Below, in pieces: positions 1-11,272 of a DNA stretch of 64,000 nt. The stretch is from positions 37,722,846 to 37,786,845 of the forward strand of contig CM074193.1 of the NCBI GenBank assembly GCA_037179385.1, given 5' to 3'. This DNA comes from Holothuria scabra. Taxonomy: Eukaryota; Echinodermata; Holothuroidea; Aspidochirotida; Holothuriidae. The notes under the pieces are model-generated. The model had not been told where the DNA came from, did not search any database, and saw only the letters and a list, made by a program, of their open reading frames with translations. The first letter of the stretch is position 1, and every line of letters begins with the position of its first letter. A program made the position numbers and the translations under genes.

Positions 1-1800
1 ATCAAATTTATACTTATTGTTTCGTAGCACCACGCCGTCGGCCTGAGAGATTTCATCGGGTACACTTAATCAGATAACTTACAGCTGCCTGTCGATGTCA
101 AACAATAATTAGTATAATTTTTATTTTGGTAGTAACGTGATGCACATCATATACCTACAAAGGTTGGCAAATATTTAATTCTTTTCGACCAAAAATGAAG
201 GCGATTTTAACTAAAACGTACAAAAATCGAATCGCATTCGTTCGTTCGTTTGTTCGTTCGTTTAGTCAGTCAGTCAGCCATCAGTCAGTCAGTCAGTCAG
301 TCATTAATTCATTCATTCATTCAGTCAGTCAGTCATTCGTCCATTACTATTTTAACATTACGCGCCGTTTTGTTTTTCTTCCACCTTGATTGGCCTGAGC
401 AGGGAAAAAATAATGAATAATACGTTGTTGATATCCAGGCTACATTTTGGATGGATTTTAGGGTAAAATATGTTACGAATAATTACCAAGGATTATTATT
501 TTCCTATTACTAAAATATAATTTTGTTACTCAATGAGCGACCAATCTGCTTTTTCTTTCAGCCATCTTGGTTGATCTGAATTTAATTATAAAATATTTTT
601 AGAAGTATAGGCTGAGGTTTCTTGGCGTTAATTAATGGAACGTAATTTAAACATTGGCGACCATTTTATTTTTCGACCATCTTTAGTTTCACCTGAATCT
701 CACAAAATCAGGTCCATTTTCCCTGTCCAATTTCTACAGTAAACAACAAACTTTAAGAATAGACATCTTAAGAAAACTTTAAAAAAAAAATTAAATGATA
801 TAGTCATAACCATTAGTTAATGACAAAAATCCATTAACGTGTTTGAATGAGTGAGACCCAATGAGTGAGACCCAATGAGTGAGACCTATTTCTTTCAGTT
901 TCGAGGTCAACACAGCACAACACAACAAATCATTCCTTTTCAATGTGAGGAAGTTATATAACCTCGCTGTCCTTATATAATAAGTTCTCTTTGGAACCTA
1001 GTGACTTACTTCATCTACTGATTTCTCGAGAAATACATGTCCGATTTGAATGAAAGTTCGCCACACTGTGTACTGCTGTAGATAAGGTTCTTCTCTCAAT
1101 TGTGATCATTAAACTTTTGCTTAAACTTCTCTTTTAAGCTGTTGAATGCACACTGTAACCGATCACGAATCTGCAAGCGTAGAAGGCTAGATCGCATATG
1201 CTGCTACCTACTATCTATTGTAGGAAAAAATGGAAACCTAGCCGAACAGTTTTTCAAACTATCTGTGGTCTTCCTACTCAACAACATAAAGATGCTATAC
1301 CTAATTACAAGACAGGATGTCGGTTACGAACGCATAAAAAATTAAAACCTCAATATCAAAGAATGATTTCGCCTAATTAGTTTAAGCGCTAATTGGGTGA
1401 CTCTATCAATTTTCAAATAACTACTTTAAATTATTATGTACTGACTGTGATAATTTAGGAAATTAAAACCGGTACTAATTAAGTGACGAGAGGATTTTTG
1501 ATGGCTATGATGGTACTCTCTGCCTCGTGTTGATGTTATAGTTTCGTTTCGTTATTATTTTAGACCCAAATTTAGAAAGATAAAAGGGGGTTATCGTTCA
1601 AATTAATTATGTTCTTCTGTTATCTATTTTGATATTATCATTTCTTTTATGGATATATTATCAATTGTTGTATTACCGTTTCCATTGTTTATCTGTGTCG
1701 GGCAATTCGCAGGCATGTAGCACTTTGAGATATCACGCAGTTTCCACCTCACCCATTTAAAATAGCTTTATTGAGCCAGTAGCGGGCGCAATGGGGGACG
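1..1800. repeat. Diverged duplicated block, copy 1 (paired with 7268-8900)
   Basis: Similarity to 7268-8900 is visible at many places in the same order: ATCAAATTTATACTWATYGT at the start, AAATGAAGGCGATTTTAACT near 193, GACAGGATGT near 1311, and TCTGCCTCGTGTT near 1520. The copies differ by many substitutions and small indels, so it is an old duplication or a long dispersed repeat. No open reading frame is conserved between the copies, which argues against coding. Confidence 0.6.
236..345. repeat. (TTCG)n / (TCAG)n / (TTCA)n tetranucleotide tract
   Basis: Consecutive short runs of TTCG, TCAG and ATTC tetramers. The corresponding part of the paired block (7500-7580) has only an eroded ATTC tract, so it expanded after the duplication. 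The open frame across it (FVRSFVRSF...) is a product of the repeat. Confidence 0.8.
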
Positions 1801-2039
1801 AGTTAAACATGACACCTCATCTATGGAAGGTATTTGGGGAAAGTCAGCAAACTGAGCAGCAACCCCCGCCCCACACACAAACACGATCCCGACGAAGAGT
1901 TCCTATCTACAACACTGCTACTCAAACCTCATGCAATCTTTGACCTCCTTTGGTTGTAAAGTATTCAAAAGCAAAGTATAAAAAGAAAACACACGATGCT
2001 TAAGATGAAATTGTGCATTTAAAAAGTCTTCGCTTTTTG

Positions 2040-2620
2040 ACTGCTGGTGATCTTGGCTGGTGACCTTGCATGACAGGGGTGGCACTAGCAGGGGAAGGGG
2101 GAATACTCCCTCTGTCGGGGAACACGCCCCACCCCCGTCGGGGAAGATTTCGTCGGGGATACCTAAAAATAATTAAAATTTAAAAAAAAAAAAAACCTAC
2201 AAAGACTGAAGTTACTGGATGGGTAACCTTTTTGTTTTTGTTTTGTAATGCTATTTTAATGCATATTGGGAATCGATTTTCAATCACTTCTTCTTAGTTT
2301 TGTTATACCTCATTCCATTTACCTTGTCCCATCTCATTCCCCGTCGGGGAAGGACGGCATTTTTTCCGGGGAGGCCTAAAAATGAAAAACGTACAGGACT
2401 GAAATGACTGGTTGGATGACCATGAACTTTTTTTCTACTTTATGAATTTGTTTTCTTTTGTAACGATATTTTAATGAAAATCTGAATCGGTTTTAATCAC
2501 TTCTTACTAGCTCTGTTATCTCTCATCCCATCTTCAATCCGTGCGCCCACGGTTATACCTCCGCCTGGGAAGAACCCCCCACCGTTGTTGAGAAATCCGA
2601 ATATCGTCGGGGAGCCTTCA
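2040..2620. repeat. Region with repeated CCCCGTCGGGGAA palindromes
   Basis: The short palindrome CCCCGTCGGGG occurs several times (about 2115-2160, 2340, 2580-2600), each near GGAAG and followed by AT-rich spacer ending TTTTAAT. The surrounding 200-bp segments resemble each other, as in an old tandem or fold-back repeat. No gene seen. Confidence 0.4.
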
Positions 2621-2817
2621 TATACAGGAAGGAAAGTCACATTTCCGAATTTTCCTTACAAAAACGGATGAGTGGTTGTTCATGTGCATGCAGTGCTCAA
2701 TGGTCTGCCACCTGCCTGCCTCGACAGCCGAATTCTAGCAACGGTAATGAAAATCGGCTAGGCCACACATAATGATAATCAAAACCTAAGTGTGAAACGT
2801 TTCCCGAAAGGTTAATT

Positions 2818-3345
2818 AAAGGCACAATTCCCGGACACAAAATTCACTTCAAAATTAACTTCAAGATATGCAGAAAATTTTTCTTTTCTAGGAGGCGAAA
2901 ACTTCATCTCAATCATACAGCGTTCGGAAGATACAAATTTGTTAAGTAATGCAAGTGTTTTCTTTTAATTTGGTGCATCATGTAAACCTGTGATGTCATC
3001 GCGGCTCATTAATTTGACATAACATTCATTTTTTTTTTATAATGTTGATGTAGCTGCAGGAAATATTAACCAACAGTGGTAGTTGTACTCCACGTATGGT
3101 GAAGGGTAATGCTCGTGCAGATATTTCAACATTCAAAATTTCAAGGACAAAGGGACTTTAACTTCTATAGAAAGACAGAACGAATGAGAGACAATGTGCC
3201 CACATTATATAACTTTTCTGGCTTTGTTTAAGAGCAGCGGTATTTTTAAACAAAAGTAAGCAGTCTTTAAAATGAGATATGTTGAGTTAGGAAAAAAAAT
3301 TGCGACAGGGTTTCAAAGACACGGTGTGGAATATTTTTTCCTTTT
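2818..3345. repeat. Dispersed repeat D, copy 1
   Basis: Closely parallels 47700-48250: shared blocks include GAAGATACAAATTT, CTGTGATGTCAT, ATTAATTTGACAT, ATTTCAAGGACAAA, AATGTGCCCACATTA and CATGGTGTGGAATATTTTT-like ends. Same orientation. Coding is not indicated. Confidence 0.6.
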
Positions 3346-3439
3346 TTTTCTTTTTCCTTTTTACAAAATCCCTGTGAAAGGCCTTCAGAAGGCCTTTAAA
3401 TAACTGCCGAGGGAATGATGCCTTCCCCCAAAGTGCTAA

Positions 3440-3726
3440 CCCAGCCAATATGCCCAGCTGGGCCCAACTGGGTTTCAGCTGGGTTACTTGCTGGACCCCA
3501 GCTGGGGCCCATCCGTGTTTGTCACGTGTTCCCACGTGGGGCCCAACTGGGCTAGCCTTTCCCAACTGAAGCCCAGCTGAAGCCCAGCTGAAGCCCAGCC
3601 AGGCTTCAGTTATTGAAGCGGGCACATCTGGGCTTCAGCTGGGAAAGCCTAGTTGGGCCCCGCGTGGGAACACCTGACAAACACGGATGGGCCCAGCAAT
3701 TAGCCCAGCTGGGCATTTTGGCTGGG
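3440..3726. mobile_element. Fold-back (MITE-like) element with CCCAGCTGGG arms
   Basis: Long inverted repeat: ends are CCCAGCCAATATGCCCAGCT and, on the other strand, CCCAGCCAAAATGCCCAGCT. The arms also share CCCATCCGTGTTTGTCA and GTTCCCACG. A short centre contains repeated GAAGCCCAGCT units. The GC content is far above the flanks. It could form a long hairpin. The open minus-strand frame through it (AWLGFSWASAGLQLG) is periodic because of the repeat and is not a gene. Confidence 0.8.
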
Positions 3727-5200
3727 AACGCACATGCCTTTCTTCTGTAAGCTTTCTCACGGCTTCCATACGTTCTAAATCTTATTTGAAATTCGACAGA
3801 TACCGTACCTATAACTCAATGCCACTGAAGGTTTGAAACATTTCAAAGGGGGTAAAAATATTTCTCTCGTCAAAGGTTGCTGTTCCTCAAAGTTTAAACC
3901 AGGAAGTAAAAATCTGTTATCATAACATGCATTACACGAATCAAACAGAATAAAAAGTGTTCGGATTTTTTCTTCAATTGCAAACAATACTATTTTTCTA
4001 GAAACAGAGAGCACGATTGCCCACGTTATAAATGGTCCCCTCTGGCTGAGTCATCAAAACCAATTTTCGATAAAGCCGGTCTTTGGCTTCAGACAGTAAA
4101 CAATTATGTAGTCGCGTAGTGCTTGTGTACCAACTTTAAGAGAGCCGATGAGCCATAATATACGCCAACACTAAAATAAACGATCCTACACATGTTTTGC
4201 AAAAGTTTTGTCTGCATGAGTCCATAGGGTTTCCCTTTCGGGAAACTAAAAAGTCATTAATCTGACTGAAAATTCATTTTAAGCCACCTTGTAACGTGAC
4301 ATATTTTTAAATACGTTGGAAGTGAAATCATTCCTAGTCTAGATTACGGGCAGTTTGGGGGTTCTCTATTTTTCAAAAATATCTGTGGGCTTCACTTAGA
4401 TAGTTTTTCGGGCAAGATAACATTTTTCGAACACTGGAAAAACAATCATGCCTCCTCCTAAACTAGAACGCTCCCGTAAGCCTATTTCAGTGTAGAAAAC
4501 ATCAAACGTCAAGTGTATGGGAAGCCAAACGTTTTCCGCGGGAAAATTTTCAAATAAGATCTGAGGTTCTAAATCTGCCCAATGATATTCAGAAACCGAA
4601 ACAAAACTATAGATTACCCCTACTTGACTTTTCTTAAAAGAGGTCAGATTCTTAAAAAAAACCAAATCTGTCATAAAAATACAATTTATCGCCAATATAG
4701 TATGATCTGTCCATGTAAGTCCGTGGGATAACCACAACAGACTTCCCACAGAATTTCAGTTGTCGCGTATTAAACGTTTTTGATTTTTCCCAGATGAAGG
4801 ATTTTTTAATAAACACACCAACTTTTTTATGGTTGTAAAAAAATCTTTTTCAAAAGTGTTAATTTTTTCTTCAAAATTCCAGCCTAAGTATCTTATTTAA
4901 AAAGAGAGCCAAAAATTTCGACGCGCTGCGCGCGCCTCAAATTCTGGCAAGTCACATTCCACCGCGACTAACTCATCACCATTGCCGGGGCTTTGAAATG
5001 CTAGCCCCCTGTCCGGCAAATCCCGGCGCCACCCCCGTTGCATGATGACCTACGACCTTAAACTAAAATACAGTAAATTGTGTGTTAAAGTACCGTAATT
5101 TCTAACTTGAGATGTAATATTTACAGGAGTTTCAGTCTTGTGTTTTCTCGTAACTTCACAAGAGCTTTGACATGTATGTTACTCCAGTGTCAGGGTCTGC
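3727..5200. other. No gene recognised
   Basis: AT-rich sequence with scattered short open frames (a 117-residue one at 4749-4396 on the minus strand) that show no domain, no codon pattern and no splice context. Nothing else supported. Confidence 0.4.
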
Positions 5201-5214
5201 AGGTACACTCTGAA

Positions 5215-5500
5215 AACAAAAGAGTAAACTCATTCACTCTCTAATAGAGTGAAAAGTGTGAATTCACTCCATTAAAGTGATAATTCACTCCCGGCTTTTA
5301 CTTCAAGAAGAGTGCCTCCCAGGGATCAAACTTTTTTAAGAGTGGTTCCTGTAGGCATTCTATCAAGAGTGAAACTTGAAGTTCGCTCTTTTGGAGTGAA
5401 TTCCACTCTTCCTAGGGTGAATTTTCGCTCATTTAGAGAAAACTTCGTAACCTCCACTCTTCCAACGAGTGAAATTTCACTCTCTTTATTTTAGAATGTA
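5215..5500. repeat. GAGTGAA/TTCACTC-rich segment
   Basis: Multiple GAGTGAA or TTCACTC words in both orientations (about 5225-5300, 5370-5410, 5430-5485) form an internally symmetrical block, probably a short inverted-repeat element. The 60-residue plus-strand frame is not convincing. Confidence 0.5.
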
Positions 5501-5659
5501 TGAAGTGTATCTAAGCTTCCTACCTCGAGGTATCTTTTAACATGAAAAGTAGAAGTTTCTCCCTCTATTCAAATTAAGCAGCACTCTGCTGTCTTTGCTA
5601 CAAACCATTGTACTTTTTGCCTTAAATATGAAAAGCCATATTCATAATCTTTATGTTGA

Positions 5660-5938
5660 GACACCCGGCCGCGCCATTGAGCAAATATCCAAGGCCTTTT
5701 GAAGTTTAAATTATACACTTTCCGGTTCTTTTAGATAACCTTTAAACTCTACAAAAACAAAAAGGTCATGTTCTAATTGTGTTGCATTCCTATGTCAAAT
5801 AGTGCAACTACCCACAATAACTACATTGAGGTATTGTATTTTAAAATCTTTTGTATGTTTACCTCTGTTGAATTGACATGACCTCTGACTTCCATCAAAA
5901 CAACAGGGTTCCTTCTCCCTATATGATGCATTCATATA
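5660..5938. repeat. TGACCT-family repeat fragment
   Basis: Contains TTTGTATGTTTACCTCTGTT and GACATGACCTCTGACTTCCA, matching the unit at 10140-10560. It ends at the same ATATGATGCATNCATATAGA junction where a GTGCTTTCAC MITE begins. Confidence 0.6.
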
Positions 5939-6120
5939 GAGTGCTTTCACCTTAGTCATAAGCCCCGCCCCTTTTGACGGGTAAGATCTAGTGAAAACGC
6001 ATTCAGTGTAGCTTGCTGAGATGCAGCGGAAGCCCACGTGTAATTGTTGCTTGTAAAACACTTGATTTTTGCCCGGCAGTGAGCGTGGCTTGCAAATTGT
6101 GACGTTAAGTGAAAGCGCTC
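5939..6120. mobile_element. MITE with GAGTGCTTTCAC termini, copy 1
   Basis: Starts GAGTGCTTTCAC and ends GTGAAAGCGCTC, flanked by TA on both sides (TATA left, TACA right). The internal segment CCCCGCCCCTTTTGACGGG is shared with 6240-6290 and 11285-11320. No transposase. Confidence 0.7.
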
Positions 6121-6123
6121 TAC

Positions 6124-6400
6124 AGAGTGCTTTCACGTGACTCAAAATTGGGTAGCCACGCCGACTGCTAGGGAAAAGAAAAAGAAAAAAAAACTTCCGG
6201 TCTTCACGTCCATCGTCGCTGCCTTTCAGCTACAGTGCTTTCACTGACGTCACAAGCCGCGCCCCTATGACGGGCAAAAAGCTAATGTAGTGCGGTACGT
6301 ATAGTCACACGTGAGCCGTCACCTGCTTCTCAGCTAGTGCAGCTTACCGAGAAGCCAGGGATGGCTCACGTGTGACTGTTGCTCTAAAACACTTTTTATT
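6124..6400. mobile_element. Two further overlapping GTGCTTTCAC MITE fragments
   Basis: A second left end (GAGTGCTTTCACGTGACTC) starts three bases after the first element and a third (CAGTGCTTTCACTGACGTC) starts near 6232, followed by the shared CGCCCCTATGACGGGC core. Right ends are eroded. Tandem insertion or internal rearrangement is likely. Confidence 0.5.
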
Positions 6401-6552
6401 TTTGCCCAGTAGAGGACAAATGATAGTCTTTTCCTTGAAAATTAAGTCCACTTATATTATAACAAGACCATTGCGGTCAAGATATTGCTTTGAAGATAAA
6501 TCTGTAACGTTTTCCAAAGTTTTGTTAATGAAAACGACTGTTCAACCAAATT

Positions 6553-6860
6553 TAAAGGCTTAATCCTCTCACCCAAACAATTTCTACCTACTTACTTAAC
6601 CTACCCCCACAAATACCTTAAACTTATTTTCATGCAGATAAAATCTCAGTTTATTGTTTCAGGGTATAAACAATAAGAACAACATTTGTAATCAAAACAC
6701 TCCCAGTGCAGTACGCGCAGTTTAATATGAGCTATAAATTACTCCGCATATTTTTAACTTGCTGTGAAACAAAGACCGGTGCGAATTCATGAGAATTAAT
6801 TTCTGTGAACTGCTACTGTATACAAGAATTGTAGTTAGGGAGGAGAGCCGACTGCCTTGT
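6553..6860 (+). mobile_element. MITE family A, old copy
   Basis: Shares with the other family A copies: AAAGGCTTAATCCTCTCACC at the start, CTCAGTTTATTG-TTCAGGGT in the middle, GTAATCAAAACACTCCCAGT, and an end related to GTAGTTTGGGGTGAGAGG. About 300 bp with roughly 25-bp inverted ends. Confidence 0.6.
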
Positions 6861-7267
6861 ACATATACACCATTACCCTAATTTTCTTATCACGAAATTA
6901 TTATACCTGTTTGGAAAGCAAGGGAGAGGCTAAACTTTGACGATAATATAAAAACGATTCCGGACAAGTTGTTCCTGAAATAAAAATATCTTACTATCTT
7001 TGTTTCAAAGGGAATAAAAAGATAAACTACTTACCTTTTCTAAAACAGACGTGGCACCAGACGGCAAAAGATAGAGTTTGCTCTCCTTGATTGTTGGCAA
7101 TGCGATAACAGTGGGAAAATCGCCACAAGTTTCCTTAGATGTAGCTTACGACAAGCAAATCTTTCTTCACTGTAACTTCTCAACGGGTCAGAAGAATTTT
7201 AGGAACCGTACGATGCGAAGCGTAAAGAGCCGCCGGTACTACATTAATCACTTCAGACATTATTACA

Positions 7268-8900
7268 ATCAAATTTATACTAATCGTTTCGCCGTCAGAG
7301 AGCTTTTATCAGACAAGCGTAGTCCGATAACTTTAAACTGTCTGTCGACGTCACAAAATAATTAGTGTAATTTTGATTTTCGTATTAATGTGATGCAAGT
7401 CATACATATTCACAAAGGTTGGCAAATTGTTAGTTCTTTTGGACCAAAAATGAAGGCGATTTTAACTGACACGCATAAAAGTCAAATCACAGTCAGTATT
7501 TATTGATTCATTCATTGAAACATACATTTATTCGTTCAATCATTCATTCAGTAACTCACTAATTCATTCGTTTATTCATCTAGGCATATTACTATTTTAA
7601 CATTCTGCGCCATTTTGTTTTTCCTTCATCATTATTGACCTGAACAGAGAATAATTTCATGAATAACTCGTTGTGGTTACTTGAAATACCTCTCGTGAAT
7701 CTTATAAGAACAAAAATGATCACATTTTCCTGCAAAGCTGCCACTGACAGCAAAAAGATCCGATGTTGGTGATTTGTTTGTTCTTGTTGGAGTCTTGGAG
7801 CTTAACAACAGAAGGCAGAATCTTGACTTTATGTGCCCCAGACACCGATTTATAGCTGAAAGTAGTTTACCAACGGCGGACATTTTGGGAAATGGAGGAC
7901 ATGCATGGCGTATCCCAATATTTTCAATGGTAACATGTAAAATATTGCTCAGGAAGGTCATCTGGACAAATTGATACCTTTCATGGGGGATCTGGACGGT
8001 GCACGGGTCCTCCTAGACTTCGGTCTAAATTATGTATGTGACAAGCTTCCTAATGATAGCAAAGCACTGAGAGACCGAACTCTGTTAAGCAAGCCGGGAT
8101 CTCTAGAGAAATTTTGCTTTTGTGGTAAAGATATTTGCCTCATGTAGAACCATCATAATGTATACATAAAGAATGCCGAGACACACAAGACAGGATGTTG
8201 GTTAAGAACGCATTAAATTTAAAACCTCAGTATCAGATAATGAAATCGCCTACTTATTTTAATTAGTTAGATCAAATTGAGCGAATTTGTCTAAATTTAA
8301 ACGTCCTTCAAATTCATTTACTGCCTGTAATAACTTAGGAAAGCAAGCCCAGTATTTATTAGTGACAAGAGGGGGTTTTGAGGGTTAATTGTATTTTCTG
8401 CCTCGTGTTTCGCTTATAGAGGCTTTTCACATGACATCATAATACTCTCCGGCGGCCATGTTGGAGTACATGAAACTACGTAGTAAACCACACTGGGCGC
8501 GCTTGTTCGTTGAATGTGTACACACCGTGCCAACCACAATGCACTCTGTGCAGTGCGTTCGGCACAAAGCCACGTGTATTTGGCATGAATGTCCTCCAGC
8601 ATGGCGGTTCCGTGACGTTATTGCAAAGCCTCTATAGTTCGTTTCGTTATATTTAAGAGTCAAATTTAGAAAGATAAAAGTGGCATATCTGTCGAATTAT
8701 GTATTACTATTATCTATTTTTATATTATCAATACTGTTGTTGATATAACATAATTGTTATATTACAATTACCATTGCTATTACTTATCTGACACTTTGTT
8801 TCGGTGAATTTATAGGCACGAAGAACCCTGAAATGTCACCCAGTTTCAATCTCAATTATTTTAAATAATCAGCTCGGTTGAACCAGTAGAGTTTGCAATT
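7268..8900. repeat. Diverged duplicated block, copy 2 (paired with 1-1800)
   Basis: Same order of conserved blocks as 1-1800. It differs by an insertion of a 214-bp MITE at 8419-8632 which copy 1 lacks. Small open frames here are not conserved in copy 1. Confidence 0.6.
8419..8632. mobile_element. 214-bp MITE with TATA target duplication and paralogous empty site
   Basis: Starts GAGGCTTTTCACATGACATC and its other end on the opposite strand reads GAGGCTTTGCAATAACGTCA. TATA flanks both sides (8415-8418 and 8633-8636). The paired block shows the empty site once (GTTATAGTTTCGTTTCG near 1540). Confidence 0.85.
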
Positions 8901-10110
8901 CCCAAGGTTTTTCGAAATTCAAATTATACCCTTCGATTCGCCAAATAACATTTAACCTCTACAACCACAAAACCAAAAGTCTGAGTGACTCCTTGCCGAA
9001 AGGAAAATTTTGCTTTTTCACCTCTGGTGACCTCTGATGATAAAATTGAAAAAATACACCTTTTGATGGCTGACCTAATTTTGACCTCCTCCAAACAATT
9101 ACGATCTTTTGTTGGCCGTACAACATCCACATACCAATAATAGAAGCCTTCCAAATTTCCTACTTGAAGGTATCATGTTACAGAAATTTGCAGCCCCTTA
9201 TGACCTCAAATAACATTTGACCTAAGGTGATCTGACATGTGCCCTCTGATGACCAGGCATTTGCCCTCTGGTAACCTGGCATTTGACCTCCGATGACCTG
9301 GAATATGACCTATAGTGACTTGGCACATGACCTCTGGGGTGACCTGGCACATGACCTCTGGTGACTTGGAGAATGACCTTGGTGACCTAGCATTAGACCT
9401 CTAGTAACCTGGCAATTGACATGTGGTGACCGTACATTTGACCTCTGCTGGCTTGGCATTTGGCCTCTTGGTTCTTTTTCTCAACATGAAACATCTATAT
9501 ACCAAATATGAAAAGTGTAGGTCCTTCCTATCTTGAGATATCGTATTTATGTGGTTTCCTCTTTTGACCCTGACGACCTCAAATGACATTTGACCTCCAC
9601 CAAAAACAATAGGGTACCTCTTGTCAACCTGATAGATCTATATTCCAAATATGAAAAATGTCTTTCATTCCTATCATGAGATATCGTGTGTACAAGCCAC
9701 TTCTTAGGTTTTCGCAGTTTTACCGACGTTGACCTCAAATGACCTCTGACCGCCACCAAAACAATAGGTTCGTCTTCTCAGCATGAAAAATCTATATACC
9801 CAATACGAAAAGTGTCGGTTAATCCTAACTTGAGAAATCGTGTTTACAAGGTTTTCGGTTTTTGACCCTTTGAAATCTCAAATGTCCTTTCATCTCCACC
9901 AAAATCAAGAGGGTTTTTCCTATCAACATGATAAATCTAAATACTTAATATGAAAAGTTCCAGACATTCGTGTCTTGAAAGATCATTTTTACAAGCAAGG
10001 TGTAACAAACATACGCACGCACACACACACGCACATACACACACACACACACACACAACATCACCATCGCATAAATTCCTTGACTGCCTACGGCAAGGAA
10101 GGAAAAAACA
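8900..10110. repeat. TGACCT-rich repeat field with (AC)n and terminal hairpin
   Basis: Units of roughly 150 bp repeat CCAAATATGAAAAGTGT-like, CTTGAGATATCGTGTTTAC and AAATGACMTTTGACCTCCAC blocks. The field ends in an (AC)n tract (about 10016-10058), then ACATCACCATCGCATA and a hairpin TTCCTTGAC-TGCCTAC-GGCAAGGAA. The 24-25.9 kb array ends identically, so both belong to one element family. Confidence 0.75.
9235..9480. repeat. Short-period TGACCTCTGGTGACCTGGCA minisatellite
   Basis: Imperfect units of about 29 bp built on TGACCTCTGGTGACCTGGCA run through this stretch inside the larger repeat field. Units vary by substitution more than by length. Confidence 0.7.
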
Positions 10111-10139
10111 AAGCATTGCTATGCCAAATATTGGGACTT

Positions 10140-10740
10140 CTCGCACTTCCTACCTTGAGAAATTGTATTAAACCTCTTTTTTTAAGTATACCTCTGTTGA
10201 CTTGACCTGACCTCTGAACAGGGTTGTCAAAAGACCATTTTGAGAGCCTGGTAAATTGTGATCACCGTCAAGGGGGAAGGGGTCTAAGGGGTAGGGAGTT
10301 TCCCTCTCTCCTTTGATAAATTATTGCAGATAGCAGAGTGCTTACAAAAAACATGGAATTATTACTCAATTCTAAAGATATCGAAGAATTTTGTTCAGTT
10401 AGGGTAAGAAATTTGTACCGAGCGGTGATGCTGAAATTGATGGCGAGTACCGGGCGGGGATTTTCAGAGCTGGGTAGCACCGCCCGGCACCACCTGGTGT
10501 GTAACAACCCTGCCGCTGACTCTCATCAAAACAACGGGGTTCTTTTCCCTATATGATGCATCCATATAGAGTGCTTTCACTTGATTTCATAATTGGATGG
10601 CTGGGCCCACTGCCTGGCAAAACCCAACAGTCATTACGTCGATCTCCCACGCCTCTCAGCTGGTTATACTAACTACATAGTTATTTACCCTGCAAAGGGT
10701 GTGAGCTTGTGACGTCAGTCACTCCATACCAAGTATTGCA
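10140..10740. repeat. TGACCT unit plus GTGCTTTCAC MITE, composite copy 2
   Basis: Parallels 5660-6130: same CTCTGTTGACTTGACCTGACC region, same ATATGATGCATCCATATAGA junction, followed by GTGCTTTCACTTGATTTCAT. It is interrupted at 10219-10512 by a hAT-like MITE absent from the other copy. Confidence 0.6.
10219..10512. mobile_element. hAT-like MITE (CAGGGTTGT ends), copy 1
   Basis: Left end CAGGGTTGTCAAAAGACC, right end on the other strand CAGGGTTGTTACACACCAGG. Flanks CCTCTGAA and CCGCTGAC agree at 6 of 8 positions with the uninterrupted copy near 5882 (CCTCTGAC), giving an 8-bp target duplication typical of hAT elements. No open frame for a transposase. Confidence 0.75.
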
Positions 10741-11080
10741 AGTATCCATCGTTTCTTATCGTGGTTTTGAAGTGTAATCTTTCTCGACCTCAGAGTAATC
10801 TGGAGTATATGAATAGGGTGTCTCTTGACTATAAATGAATGCAAACTCAAACATAGACAATGCAGTTCAAACTAACGAGAGGTAAATGTCAGGACAGACG
10901 GTTCTATGTTCACATGTCAAATGTACAAACTATTCATATTTCCTTCCTTGAAATACCATGTTCACAAGGTCTTCAAACTTATAGGTATCTTGTAACCTTA
11001 GATATAGGATGTCTGTCCTTTGACCTCACTCAATCAAAATCAGAGTTCTTCCTCTCAACATGAAAAATATGTGCAAGGAG

Positions 11081-11265
11081 CAGTGTTGTAATCGAGTCAC
11101 TAAACTAGTGACTGGAGTCACCAGTTTTCAAACTTTTAAGTGACTCGAGTCGAGTCATTGACTCGGATCACTGTACTATTTCAATTGGGAAATTACTCCT
11201 GATTTCTATCGAGTCACTATCATTTTGAGAAGAAGTGACTCGAGTCGTGACTTGTTACAACACTG
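11081..11265. mobile_element. 185-bp hAT-like MITE (CAGTGTTGTAA ends)
   Basis: Left CAGTGTTGTAATCGAGTCAC, right on the other strand CAGTGTTGTAACAAGTCACG. The 8-bp flanks are GCAAGGAG and GCAAGGTG (7 of 8). The inside is rich in GACTCGAGTC words in both directions. Confidence 0.85.
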
Positions 11266-11272
11266 GCAAGGT

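Noticed and set aside
195..389. Plus-strand frame with Ser/Gln/Val repeats
   Set aside because: Generated by the TCAG/ATTC tetranucleotide tract and not conserved in the paired block.
3287..3625. 112-residue minus-strand frame with repeated Trp/Ala/Gly words
   Set aside because: Lies in the CCCAGCTGGG fold-back element; its periodicity is that of the DNA repeat.
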